Source: Streptomyces sp. TP-A0874 | GTDB lineage: Bacteria; Actinomycetota; Actinomycetes; Streptomycetales; Streptomycetaceae | Length of the DNA stretch: 64,000 bases | Assembly (NCBI RefSeq): GCF_001748085.1 | Contig: NZ_BBZK01000013.1 | Location: forward strand, 1 to 64,000 | Direction: 5' to 3' | Shown: piece after piece, positions 36,752-45,095 of the stretch | Layout of the letters: each line of letters opens with the position of its first letter | Numbering within the stretch: the first letter of the stretch is position 1 | Position numbers and translations under genes: made by a program | The notes under the pieces: model-generated | What the model saw: the letters and a program-made list of their open reading frames with translations, nothing else | Databases searched by the model: none | Told to the model about the DNA's origin: nothing

Positions 36752-37879
36752 GTGAGACGGAAGATGAGGATATGGGCGGTGGGAGGAGTGGCGGTCGCCG
36801 TGCTGGCGGCCGGCTGCACGGTCCGGAGCGGCTCCGGGCACCTGCAGGCGGTAGGGAGCGGTGGCGACGACCGCTCCCGGAGCTCCTTCACCGTCGTCGC
36901 CACCGGCGACGTCATCCCCTACCCGTCGATCATCGAACAGGCCCGGCGGGACGCCGGTGGCTCCGGCTACGACTTCCGTCCGGTGTTCGCCGGTGTCAAA
37001 CCCGTCGTCGCCTCCGCCGACCTGGCGATATGCCATATGGAGACGGTGTACGGACCAGCCGGCGGTCCCTTCACCGGGTACCCGATGTTCCAGTCCCCGC
37101 CGCAGATCGCCGAGGCGCTGCGCGCCACCGGCTACGACAGCTGCTCCACCGCCTCGAACCACGCCCTGGACAGTGGGGCCGCCGGTATCCGGCGCACCCT
37201 CGCGGCGCTCGACAAGGCGGGCGTCCAACACGCCGGAACCGCCCGCAGCGCCGCCGAGGCCGCCCGCCCGGCCTCCCTCCGAGCAGGCGGGGCCGAAGTC
37301 GCCCATCTCTCCTACACCTACGGCACCAACGGCGTTCCGCTGCCGAAGGGGCAGCCCTGGGCGGTCAACAGCCTGCAGCCGAAACGGATCCTGTCCGACG
37401 CCCGCCGAGCGCGCCAAGACGGGGCCGACGTCGTCCTGGTCAGTCTTCACTGGGGCAGCGAGTGGCAGCAGGAACCCGACGCCCGGCAACTGGCGGTGGC
37501 GAAGCGGTTGACGGCGGCGCGCACCGACGGCCGCCCCGACATCGATCTGCTGATCGGCACGCACAACCACGTGCCGCAGGCCTACGAGAAGGTCAACGGG
37601 ACCTGGGTGGTCTACGGACTGGGCGACCAGGTCGCCAGCTTCGTCCCGGAGAAGTACCGGGGCAACGACGGCAGCATGGCCAGGTTCACCTTCGCCCCGG
37701 CCGACGACGACCGCTGGAACGTCTCCAAGGCCGAGTTCCTGGTCGGCCACTCGGACACCGGACCACCATTCCGGGTCACCCGGGCCACTCAGGAGCACTT
37801 TCCGGAAGTGCACAAGCGGGTGCGGGAGGCCGTCCTGAGCCGTGGCGCGCAGCGGGACGGTCTCGTCGAAGGGAAGTAG
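36752..37879 (+). CDS. CapA-family lipoprotein (poly-gamma-glutamate synthesis-like, metallophosphatase fold)
   Basis: A 375-residue lipoprotein. The signal peptide has RRKMR, a hydrophobic core and the lipobox LAAGC with Cys at residue 22. The CapA fold follows: FTVVATGDVIPYPS near 47, ICHMETVYGPAG near 92, STASNHALDSGAAG near 130, VSLHWGSEW and GTHNHVPQAYEKV near 270, which supply Asp, His and Asn for a metal-dependent phosphatase-like site. CapA is needed for capsule polymer anchoring in Bacillus; in Streptomyces its target is unknown. GTG start; a hairpin follows the stop. Confidence 0.87.
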   Translation: MRRKMRIWAVGGVAVAVLAAGCTVRSGSGHLQAVGSGGDDRSRSSFTVVATGDVIPYPSIIEQARRDAGGSGYDFRPVFAGVKPVVASADLAICHMETVYGPAGGPFTGYPMFQSPPQIAEALRATGYDSCSTASNHALDSGAAGIRRTLAALDKAGVQHAGTARSAAEAARPASLRAGGAEVAHLSYTYGTNGVPLPKGQPWAVNSLQPKRILSDARRARQDGADVVLVSLHWGSEWQQEPDARQLAVAKRLTAARTDGRPDIDLLIGTHNHVPQAYEKVNGTWVVYGLGDQVASFVPEKYRGNDGSMARFTFAPADDDRWNVSKAEFLVGHSDTGPPFRVTRATQEHFPEVHKRVREAVLSRGAQRDGLVEGK

Positions 37880-37895
37880 CAGCGGCGCGCCGGTG

Positions 37896-37935
37896 AGCGG
37901 CGGCGGGGTCCCGGACGGCGGGGACCGCCGCCGCT
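37896..37935 (+). terminator. Hairpin after the CapA-like gene
   Basis: An 11-bp stem (AGCGGCGGCGG with CCGCCGCCGCT), a 2-nt bulge, a 4-bp inner stem and an 8-nt loop, starting 17 nt after the stop. Confidence 0.65.
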
Positions 37936-38074
37936 GTCGTACGTGCCGTTCCCCACGCCAGCGAGCGCAACGCTCAACACCCGAGCACGGGAGGGACAGT
38001 GCCGCAAGCTGGTACGCGCGTCCCTCGCCACCACAGGCGCCTCCCGCACCCCGCCTCCGGATTCGAGTAATAGC

Positions 38075-38103
38075 CGGTCAGAAAGCGGCTTACTGGGCAT
38101 AAT
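38075..38103 (+). promoter_or_regulatory. Promoter candidate for the amidase gene
   Basis: CGGTCA, 17 nt, CATAAT (38098-38103). The -10 is good and lies in the most AT-rich patch of the region; the -35 is weak. Confidence 0.3.
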
Positions 38104-38183
38104 CTCCCGTACAAGCAAGCTCCGTGCCCGGTCAGTTGAGCGCACGGAGTCTGCCAGCGCGGCGCTCGGGGAAAGGGGAGACC

Positions 38184-39263
38184 GTGGCGACACCGATGAC
38201 CGCTGACCAGATGGTCAAAGCGCTGAAAGCGGAGGGTGTGCGCATCAAGGAGCACCGGTCGTGGCGTAGCCACAACCGCAATCACAAGGGTGCCTGGGGC
38301 GGGGTGAACGGCGTGGTCATCCACCACACCGCCGGTGTCGGCTCGGGCATGGCCGACTACTGCTACGACGGCACGGCGGACCTGCCCGGCCCGGTCTGCC
38401 ACGCCTTTGCCTCGAAGGCCGCCACCGTGTACCTGGTCGGCAACGGCCGGGCCAACCACGCCGGCACGTTCGCCAACAACGCCCACCAGGCGGTGATCCG
38501 CGAATCGAGCACCCATCCCAGGCCGGACGCCGCCGAGCCGATCGACGGCAACACGCACTACTACGGCATCGAGACCGAGAACCGCGGCGACGGCAGCGAC
38601 CCGTACCCAGCCGCCCAGTACGACCAGGTGGTGCGGTGGGCTGCGGCCATCTGCCGGTTCCACAAGTGGTCGGCCGACTCGGTCATCGGGCACAAGGAAG
38701 GCACCCGACGCAAGATCGACCCGTCGTTCAGCATGGCCACCTTCCGCAAGGACGTGGCCGAACGGCTCTCCCATCCGGCCGGTTGGAACCCCGGCGGTAC
38801 TTCTCCGGAGGACGACATGCCCATCCGCACCAGCCTCGGCAAGGACAAGTCCCAGTCCGTCCCCTGGGGTGAGTGGACGGCCGTCACCTGGGACGTCGAA
38901 CACGCCGACCCCCACAAGCAGCACGGGGACGGGAACCACCCGGGCTACCTGCCGAAGACCAGCTCGTGGGCGGACTTCAACGGCCGGCTCCGGGTATCCG
39001 GCATGGAGCCGGGGGACCAACTGCAGGTCCGGTACGAAGTCCACGACTGGAAGAACGGGAAGTCGACCGGGGTCTGGACGGAGATCATCGCCGACCACCA
39101 GGCGACCCCGGGCGACCAGTTCGTGTCGGTCCCGTTCTCCAAGGGACTGAAGAAGGGGCAGCACGTGTACGTCGCGGTGAAACCGATCCCGGCTCCCGAA
39201 CGGGCTGACGCGAAGGCACCTTCGGTGACCGACGGACGCTGGGCGATCCGGCAGGACGGGTAG
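38184..39263 (+). CDS. N-acetylmuramoyl-L-alanine amidase (Amidase_2/PGRP type), phage-endolysin-like
   Basis: A 359-residue peptidoglycan amidase. The T7-lysozyme-like catalytic domain spans residues 20-200: VVIHHTAGVG (zinc His), YLVGNGRANHAGT, and SVIGHKEGTRRKIDPSF, which gives the second His, the catalytic Lys region and an Asp as third ligand. Residues 230-355 are a beta-rich domain (SWADFNGRLRVSGMEPGDQL) that may bind wall or be a phage-type accessory. No signal peptide is present, as in phage endolysins. The GTG follows AAAGGGGA. No other phage gene is nearby. Confidence 0.88.
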   Translation: MATPMTADQMVKALKAEGVRIKEHRSWRSHNRNHKGAWGGVNGVVIHHTAGVGSGMADYCYDGTADLPGPVCHAFASKAATVYLVGNGRANHAGTFANNAHQAVIRESSTHPRPDAAEPIDGNTHYYGIETENRGDGSDPYPAAQYDQVVRWAAAICRFHKWSADSVIGHKEGTRRKIDPSFSMATFRKDVAERLSHPAGWNPGGTSPEDDMPIRTSLGKDKSQSVPWGEWTAVTWDVEHADPHKQHGDGNHPGYLPKTSSWADFNGRLRVSGMEPGDQLQVRYEVHDWKNGKSTGVWTEIIADHQATPGDQFVSVPFSKGLKKGQHVYVAVKPIPAPERADAKAPSVTDGRWAIRQDG

Positions 39264-39486
39264 GCGTGTGGTCGGACACGCGGAGAGCCAGAGCGCCGAG
39301 GGCTTCCGCGGGCTCCGGTGCTTCAGCGCGCGGCGCGGGACCTGGTGCGGTGTGAGGAGCAGGGCCGTCCGGACACCGGCCGTGTCCGGACTTCCCTACG
39401 ATGCGGCGCGGTAGCCGGGGAGCGCCGCAGCTGTCGTCCCGCGCCCACCAGGCCTTCCGGGACGGTCCTTGGCCCACAATGGGAGC

Positions 39487-40332
39487 GTGAACGAGTCCGT
39501 ACCCGTCTCCCGAACCGTCGACGGCGGTCAGGCCAAGCTCATGCCCGACGTCGACCGGGAACGCGCCTGGCTGCTGACCGTGGACGGCGCGCCCCAGTCC
39601 TATGTGGACCTGGCCGAGCCCGCCCATCTCGAGTTCGAGTACGCCCGCCGCCTCGGACACCTCCTCGACACGGTCGCCGAGCCCGGCCACCCGCTGGACG
39701 TCCTCCACCTCGGGGGCGGGGCACTCGCCCTTCCGCGCTATGTGGCCGCCACCCGGCCGGGATCCCGGCAGACGGTCATCGAGGCCGACCGAGGGCTGCT
39801 GGCCTTCGTCCGGGAACAACTGCCGCTGCCGGAGCGGAGCGGCATCGACGCGCGGTGCGCCGACGCCCGCGTCTGGCTCGAGGCCGCGCCGGCGGGGAGC
39901 GCCGACATCCTCATCGCCGACGTCTTCGCGGGATCGCGGGTGCCGGCCCATCTCACCTCCGTCGAGTACGTCCGCCAGGCCGCTCGTGTCCTGCGTCCCG
40001 AGGGACGGTACGCCGCGAACCTGGCCGACAGGGCACCGTTCGACTTCCTCCGCACGCAGATCGCCACCCTCGGCTCGGTGTTCCAGCACGTGCGGCTCGT
40101 CGCTGAACCCGCCGTGCTCCGCGGGCGCCGCTTCGGGAACGTCCTGCTGATCGCGTCCCGGAACGAACTGCCGGTCCAGCCACTGGCTCGCCGCTGTGCG
40201 GCCGACGCCTTCCCGGCCCGGGTGGAACCCGCGGCCACCCTGGAAGGGCTCTTCGGTCGTGCGGAGCCGGTGACCGACTCCGACTCCCGGCCCTCCCCAC
40301 CACCGCCGGAAGGCGCCTTCAGCATCGGCTGA
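39487..40332 (+). CDS. Spermidine-synthase-like methyltransferase-fold protein
   Basis: A 281-residue Rossmann-fold protein. The nucleotide-binding strand-loop LDVLHLGGGALALPRYVA is near residue 75, followed by QTVIEADRGLLAF, IDARCADARVWLEA and ADILIADVFAGSRVPAHLTS, the order typical of spermidine synthases without the full polyamine site. Such fused or solitary actinobacterial homologues may act on other substrates. The C-terminal 40 residues are low complexity. GTG start at 39487 follows TGGGAG. It converges on the MFS gene. Confidence 0.8.
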   Translation: MNESVPVSRTVDGGQAKLMPDVDRERAWLLTVDGAPQSYVDLAEPAHLEFEYARRLGHLLDTVAEPGHPLDVLHLGGGALALPRYVAATRPGSRQTVIEADRGLLAFVREQLPLPERSGIDARCADARVWLEAAPAGSADILIADVFAGSRVPAHLTSVEYVRQAARVLRPEGRYAANLADRAPFDFLRTQIATLGSVFQHVRLVAEPAVLRGRRFGNVLLIASRNELPVQPLARRCAADAFPARVEPAATLEGLFGRAEPVTDSDSRPSPPPPEGAFSIG

Positions 40333-40440
40333 GTCGCGGGTGCACGACTACTGGCGGCCGGGGAGCAACGACGGGAGGAGACGGCGAGTGGAGCGGGCGG
40401 GAGGCAGCGCCCGAGAGCCGATCACACCCGGGGCGAACTC

Positions 40441-41784
40441 TCAGTCCTGAGGCACCGTCTTCTCGGCTGGGCCGGCATTCGGCCCCAGCCCGTCCGGTTC
40501 CGCCCTGACCGCCGCCGTGCCGTCCGGAGCCGCTCCGCCGGCCGCCGACTCGCGGACGGTGAGCCGACGGACATCCGGCACGGTCAGGACCGCGGCCGTC
40601 AGCAGTACGACGAGCGCGGAACAACCCCACAGCGCCGGCGCCCGACCGAAAGCCTCCGCCGCCGGGCCGGCCAGCGCGGTGGCGGCCGGCAGCAGGGCGA
40701 TCGATCCGAGCCAGTCGTAGGACGAGACCCGGGAGAACTTCTCCTCGGGGATCTCCTGGTGCAGGGCCAGCATCCAGGTGACCGCGAAGATCTCGATCGA
40801 CACGCCGCTGACGAACATCGTCAGCATCAACCACCCGGCCGACAGCGGAACCGCGAGGGCGGCCGGCGGGAGCGCGAGCGGGAAGACGCTGATCGCACCG
40901 GCCAACAGGATCCGACGCGGTTTCCAACGGGTCATCAGTATGGCGCTGCAGAGCGTGCCGGCCCCGAACGCCGCGAGCGCCATGCCCCACGGCCTGGCAC
41001 CGCCGAGATGGTCCTGGGCGACCAGTGGTCCGTAGACCGCCTCGGCAGCTCCGACGACGGCGTTGACGACCGCGAACTGGATGACGACACTCCACAGCCA
41101 GGACCGACCGGAGAACTCCCGCCAACCGTCTCTCAGGTCGCTCAGCAGTCCCCCGTCCCTCGGCCCTCGCTCCGGCATGCCGCTGAGGTCGAGCAGTGCC
41201 CGCAGGCCACCGGCGACGGCGAAGGCCGCGGCGTCGAACGCCAGCACCCAGCCGGGGCCGGCCGCGGCGACCAGCGCCCCGCCGAGCGCGGCGCCCGCGA
41301 TGCTCGCTCCGTTGGAGCCCAGCCTGAAGTAGGCGAACGCCCGGCCCGCCTGTTCCCCGGAGACGCTGGAGAGGACCATGCCCTCGGCCGCCGGGCTGAA
41401 GAAGGCCTGACCGGTGCCGCCCAGAGCGGACAGCAACGCCATCTGCCACAGGGCGGGCTCGCCGGTGAGCACCAGAACGGCGAAGACGCCCTGGGAGAGG
41501 CAGTTGAGTGCGTTGGCCGCCACCATCACCCGGTGCCGGGGCAGACGGTCGGCCACCGCTCCGCCGATCAGCAGGAAGAACACCAGCGGCACCGTGCGGG
41601 CGGCGGCGACCAGCCCGACATCGGTGCCGTTGCCGCCGGCCCCCAGTACAGCGAACGCTGCCGCGATCAGCGCCCCGGAGCTTCCGAGGTTCGTGATCAC
41701 GGCAGCGGCTGTCAGCAGTGTGTAGTTGCGTCCCGCCCAAGCCGGGCGGACCGGTCGGCGGACCGGGGGCGTCGGGTGCGTCAC
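40441..41784 (-). CDS. MFS transporter (enterobactin-exporter-like, MFS_3)
   Basis: A 447-residue, twelve-helix major facilitator. The motif-A loop GGAVADRLPRHRVMVAANA near residue 75 and GQAFFSPAAEGMVLSSV near 130 are typical of the MFS_3/EntS group, which exports siderophores and small drugs. The C-terminal 40 residues are polar and disordered. GTG start. No siderophore or resistance gene lies beside it, so the cargo is unknown. Confidence 0.87.
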   Translation of the reverse strand: MTHPTPPVRRPVRPAWAGRNYTLLTAAAVITNLGSSGALIAAAFAVLGAGGNGTDVGLVAAARTVPLVFFLLIGGAVADRLPRHRVMVAANALNCLSQGVFAVLVLTGEPALWQMALLSALGGTGQAFFSPAAEGMVLSSVSGEQAGRAFAYFRLGSNGASIAGAALGGALVAAAGPGWVLAFDAAAFAVAGGLRALLDLSGMPERGPRDGGLLSDLRDGWREFSGRSWLWSVVIQFAVVNAVVGAAEAVYGPLVAQDHLGGARPWGMALAAFGAGTLCSAILMTRWKPRRILLAGAISVFPLALPPAALAVPLSAGWLMLTMFVSGVSIEIFAVTWMLALHQEIPEEKFSRVSSYDWLGSIALLPAATALAGPAAEAFGRAPALWGCSALVVLLTAAVLTVPDVRRLTVRESAAGGAAPDGTAAVRAEPDGLGPNAGPAEKTVPQD

Positions 41785-41865
41785 ACGCCGACTGTGGCCG
41801 TGGAAGAGGCCGAACGCCAGCCGTTTTTCTCCCGGCGGACACCGGAGCGGGCCGCCGGTCGGCGG

Positions 41866-42921
41866 TTACGAACTCGGCTTCAGCGGGCGCAGGGAGTTCA
41901 TGATCTTCTTGATCGTCGCGTCCGGGATCTCGTCCTTGACACCCTTGGCGGCGTACAGGACCCAGGTCCCGTAGTCACCGCTCTCCGCCACGTAGCTCAC
42001 AGCGAAGGCCTTGCCGTCGGTGGAGCACTTGTTCTCCTTCTTGACACCGGTGACCGTGGCCGAGGCGACGGACCCGGTGAGACCGTGTTCACTGGTGAAC
42101 GGTTTCGCCTTGGTGCTGTGGAACGTACCGGTCTTTCCCTGGTCGTAAGCGGCGAAGACCCAGCTGAGGGCTTCGTTCTCGGCCGCCTCGTCGGTGCTCT
42201 TGGCGCCCTGGGCGCCCTTCGAGCCGGCGGCGGCGAGTTCGGTTTCGTGCTCCCGGTCGTTCTCCTTGTAGGTGCACCACTCGGGCTGGGCGAAGGCGGG
42301 CGCGCTCATGGTCACCAGGGGCGGTGGAAACTCCTCGTCCGAGTTCGAGTCCTCGAAACCGATGGACAGGCCCTGCGACTCGACCTTCCACTCCGGCGGG
42401 ACGTCGAAGGCGTTCTGCCGCTTCCGGCTGACCACCGTCTTCCAGCCCTTGACGACGGGCTTCACCTCCCCGCCGCCCGCGCGCGGGTTGTCGACATCGC
42501 CGTCGTCATCTTCCGGTTCGGGCTCCGGTGTCTGGCTCTTCGACGGCAGCGGTTCGGCGGACGGGGAGCCGCCGCCCTTGGCGTCGTGGCTCGGCTCCTT
42601 GTCGTCGAAGAGCACGAAGTAGCCGGTGACCGCGGCGCCCACCACGAGCACGGTCGCCGCGGCGATGGCTATCGCCACCGGTTTCTTCTTCTTCCCGCCA
42701 CCGTTCGGCGGTGGGAAGCCGCCGGGCCCGCCGCTCTCCCACCCCTGATTGGGCGGCACCGGCTGACCCTGCTGGTATCCGGGCTGCTGGTAGGGGTTCG
42801 GTTGCTGGTATCCGGGCTGTTGGTACGGATTAGGTTGCTGATAGCCCGGCTGCTGGTACGGGTTCGCGTTGGGATCCTGCGGATGCTGCTCGCCCCCGGG
42901 CGGCTGTTGTCCTGGCCACAT
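41866..42921 (-). CDS. Membrane-anchored protein with Gln/Pro repeat tail
   Basis: A 351-residue protein. Residues 1-75 are a cytoplasmic disordered tail with three exact NPYQQPGYQQP-type repeats (20-52). A KKKK stop-transfer signal precedes one membrane helix (about 80-103, VAIAIAAATVLVVGAAVTGYFVLF). An acidic linker follows, then an extracytoplasmic domain (about 155-350) with two cysteines that could pair (EWCTYKEN and ENKCSTDG). The layout matches many Streptomyces envelope proteins of unknown role. Such tails may phase-separate or bind divisome parts (inference). Confidence 0.8.
   Translation of the reverse strand: MWPGQQPPGGEQHPQDPNANPYQQPGYQQPNPYQQPGYQQPNPYQQPGYQQGQPVPPNQGWESGGPGGFPPPNGGGKKKKPVAIAIAAATVLVVGAAVTGYFVLFDDKEPSHDAKGGGSPSAEPLPSKSQTPEPEPEDDDGDVDNPRAGGGEVKPVVKGWKTVVSRKRQNAFDVPPEWKVESQGLSIGFEDSNSDEEFPPPLVTMSAPAFAQPEWCTYKENDREHETELAAAGSKGAQGAKSTDEAAENEALSWVFAAYDQGKTGTFHSTKAKPFTSEHGLTGSVASATVTGVKKENKCSTDGKAFAVSYVAESGDYGTWVLYAAKGVKDEIPDATIKKIMNSLRPLKPSS
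42766..42864 (-). repeat. Three tandem 33-bp units coding for Gln/Pro/Tyr repeats
   Basis: Each unit codes for NPYQQPGYQQP (the last ends QQG). The DNA copies have drifted at third positions while the peptide is conserved, which suggests selection on the protein sequence. Confidence 0.85.
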
Positions 42922-43107
42922 GGCGAATAACCATAGAGGGGCCGGGGAAGGGCTGCTACGCCCACCCGCCCCAACTCCCCGTGCCGGACCGCCGCCCGGA
43001 CCGGCCCGCCACGCTCACGTGCCTTGATGGGGCGAAGATCACAGCTGCCCCCGAAGTACGCCGAACCGCGGCTGAGTACCGTGTTCCGGGTGAGGAGAGA
43101 CCAGAAC

Positions 43108-43866
43108 GTGTTCTCATCGCTGGGCGGTTTCTACCGACGGGCCGTCTCCCGGGCCGTACACCGGGGGTCGCGCTGGGCGCGGGAGGCCGGAGCGGTCACC
43201 GCGGCCCGGCCAGGGCCCTACCGGTTCGGTCGGATCGGACCCGGGACCAGGCTGGCGTTTCCTCAGGGGACCATTTTCAACGAGCGCTGGATACGACTCG
43301 GTGACCACTGCGTCATCGCCGAGCAGGTCACCCTCACCGCCGGAATGGTGCCCGGCCTGGAGCTGGGACCGGACCCGGTGCTGCGGCTGGGCGACGGCGT
43401 CGTACTCGGCCGCGGCAGTCACGTCGTCGCCTCGCGGCCGGTGGTCCTGGGCAACGACGTCTTCTGCGGGCCGTATGTCTACATCACCAGCGACAACCAC
43501 TCCTACGACGACCCCGGACAGCCCATCGGCAAGCAGTGGCCGCGTACCGGTCCGGTCGAGATCGGCGACGGCAGCTGGCTCGGCGCCGGAGCCGTGATCC
43601 TGCCGGGAGCGAGGCTCGGCCGTAACGTCGTGGTCGCCGCGGCCGCCGTCGTGCGGGGCGAGGTGCCGGACCACGCGGTGGTCGCCGGAGCCCCCGCCAG
43701 GGTGGTGCGGCGCTGGGATCCGGAAAGGGGGTGGCAGCCACCGCTGCGCACCCCGCCGCCGGCGCCGGTGCCCGAAGGCGTCAGCGCCGAGCAGTTGCTC
43801 GCCATGGCGGAACCGGCGCCCCCTCCAGCGGAGACCGCGGAACAGCAACCCGAGGGCCCCTGCTGA
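43108..43866 (+). CDS. Hexapeptide-repeat acyltransferase (LbetaH, xenobiotic/maltose-type)
   Basis: A 252-residue left-handed beta-helix acetyltransferase. Hexapeptide turns run from GTIFNERWIRLGDHCVIAE (near 55) through VLGNDVFCGPYVYITSDNHSY, with the catalytic His in the DNHSYDDP loop, to GDGSWLGAGAVILPGARLG and VVAGAPARVV. It most likely O-acetylates a sugar or polysaccharide. GTG at 43108 sits 10 nt after GAGGAG; longer starts are open. The C-terminal 35 residues are Pro/Ala-rich. Confidence 0.85.
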   Translation: MFSSLGGFYRRAVSRAVHRGSRWAREAGAVTAARPGPYRFGRIGPGTRLAFPQGTIFNERWIRLGDHCVIAEQVTLTAGMVPGLELGPDPVLRLGDGVVLGRGSHVVASRPVVLGNDVFCGPYVYITSDNHSYDDPGQPIGKQWPRTGPVEIGDGSWLGAGAVILPGARLGRNVVVAAAAVVRGEVPDHAVVAGAPARVVRRWDPERGWQPPLRTPPPAPVPEGVSAEQLLAMAEPAPPPAETAEQQPEGPC

Positions 43867-43937
43867 GCGGCAGTCGGACTCGCTCCCAGGTGCCCGGCGC
43901 AGCCGTCACCAACCGGCGGCCGGCGACCGACACACGG

Positions 43938-44354
43938 TCACCCGGACTCTCCCAGTAGCGGGATCTCGATCGCCGGGCAGCGGTCCATCACCATGTCCAG
44001 ACCGGCGGCGGTGGTCCGCTCCCACGCCGCTTCGTCGACCACGCCCAGCTGGAACCAGACGGCCTTCGCGCCGATCGCCACCGCCTCGTCGGCGATCCGG
44101 CCGGCCAGTTCGCTGTTGACGAAGACATCGACCACATCCACCGGGAAGGGAATCGCGTCGAGCGTGGCGTAACCCTGCTCTCCGCCCACCGTCTCCGCCC
44201 TGGGGTGTACCGGCACCACCCGTTTGCCGAAGCGCCGCAGTACGGCGGCGACCCCGTAGGCCGGCCGGTGCTCGTTGCCGGAGAGCCCGACCACCGCCCA
44301 GGTGTCACCGGAAGCGGTCAGGATCCTGCGGATCGTCTCTTCGTCTCCGTACAT
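43938..44354 (-). CDS. CoA-binding domain protein (YccU/DUF1832-like)
   Basis: A 138-residue single-domain Rossmann protein of the CoA-binding family. TWAVVGLSGNEHRPAYGVAAVL near residue 18 is the nucleotide loop; KRVVPVHPRAE, VVDVFVNSELAGRIADEA and AKAVWFQLGVVDEAAW follow in the order seen in succinyl-CoA synthetase alpha N-domains. Stand-alone versions are widespread and of unknown role. ATG at 44354 starts MYGDEETIRR. It is divergent from the YigZ gene. Confidence 0.87.
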   Translation of the reverse strand: MYGDEETIRRILTASGDTWAVVGLSGNEHRPAYGVAAVLRRFGKRVVPVHPRAETVGGEQGYATLDAIPFPVDVVDVFVNSELAGRIADEAVAIGAKAVWFQLGVVDEAAWERTTAAGLDMVMDRCPAIEIPLLGESG

Positions 44355-44411
44355 GTCCGGGCCAACAAGCCGTCCGCGCCGACCATTCCCGCGACCACAT
44401 AGGCTGGTCGG

Positions 44412-45044
44412 ATGGAGGAGCAGCACCGCACGGTCGCGCGCGAGGGCCGGCACGAGATCGAGGTCAGGAAGTCCCGGTTCATCACCACCCTCGCACCGGC
44501 GGCGACCGAGGAGGACGCCCAGGCGGTGATCCGGCGGATCGGCACCCAGCACGCCGACGCCACACACAACTGCTTCGCCTACGTCATCGGCGCGGGCGGT
44601 GCCGTCCAGAAGTCCAGCGACGACGGCGAACCCGGGGGAACGGCCGGCGTCCCGATGCTGCAGATGCTGCTGCGCCGCGACCTCCGTGACGTGGTCGCCG
44701 TCGTCACGCGCTACTTCGGCGGCGTCAAGCTGGGTGCGGGCGGACTCGTCCGGGCCTATGGAGGTGCGGTCGGCCAGGCGCTCGACGCACTCGGCACGGT
44801 GACGCTCAGACGCTTCCGCCTGGCGACGATCACCGTCGACCACCAGCGCGCGGGGAGGCTGGAGAACGACCTCCGAGCCGCCGGCCGGGCCGTACACGCG
44901 GTCCGCTACACCGCGGAGCGAGTGGAGATCGATGTCGGGGTGCCCGAGAACGAGACCGGCGAATTCCGTGCCTGGCTCGCCGACAACACGGCCGGCAGCG
45001 CGGGCCTCGCACTCCAGGACGTCTACGTCAGCGAGATCGGCTGA
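44412..45044 (+). CDS. YigZ/IMPACT family protein
   Basis: A 210-residue protein of the YigZ/Impact family. The N-terminal half has SRFITTLAPAATEEDAQAVI, THNCFAYVIG, and SDDGEPGGTAGVPML, the family signature; then VVTRYFGGVKLGAGGLVRAYG, and a ferredoxin-like C-terminal domain. Eukaryotic IMPACT modulates translation control through GCN2; bacterial members bind nucleic acid or ribosomes. ATG at 44412. Converges on the phosphatase gene. Confidence 0.9.
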   Translation: MEEQHRTVAREGRHEIEVRKSRFITTLAPAATEEDAQAVIRRIGTQHADATHNCFAYVIGAGGAVQKSSDDGEPGGTAGVPMLQMLLRRDLRDVVAVVTRYFGGVKLGAGGLVRAYGGAVGQALDALGTVTLRRFRLATITVDHQRAGRLENDLRAAGRAVHAVRYTAERVEIDVGVPENETGEFRAWLADNTAGSAGLALQDVYVSEIG

Positions 45045-45095
45045 CGCTGCGGGCCTCGGCGCGACCGGGCCGAAGTCGATCTCTGAGAATGGTCC

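Larger units (their letters stand above)
37880..38183. other. Intergenic region before the amidase gene
   Basis: About 300 nt with the CapA terminator at its start and an AT-richer patch near 38060-38115 that probably holds the amidase promoter. No gene is supported. Confidence 0.45.

Noticed and set aside
38184..39263. Amidase as evidence of a prophage
   Set aside because: Neighbouring genes are ordinary chromosomal genes; one lysin does not make a prophage. Treated instead as a finding on possible domestication.
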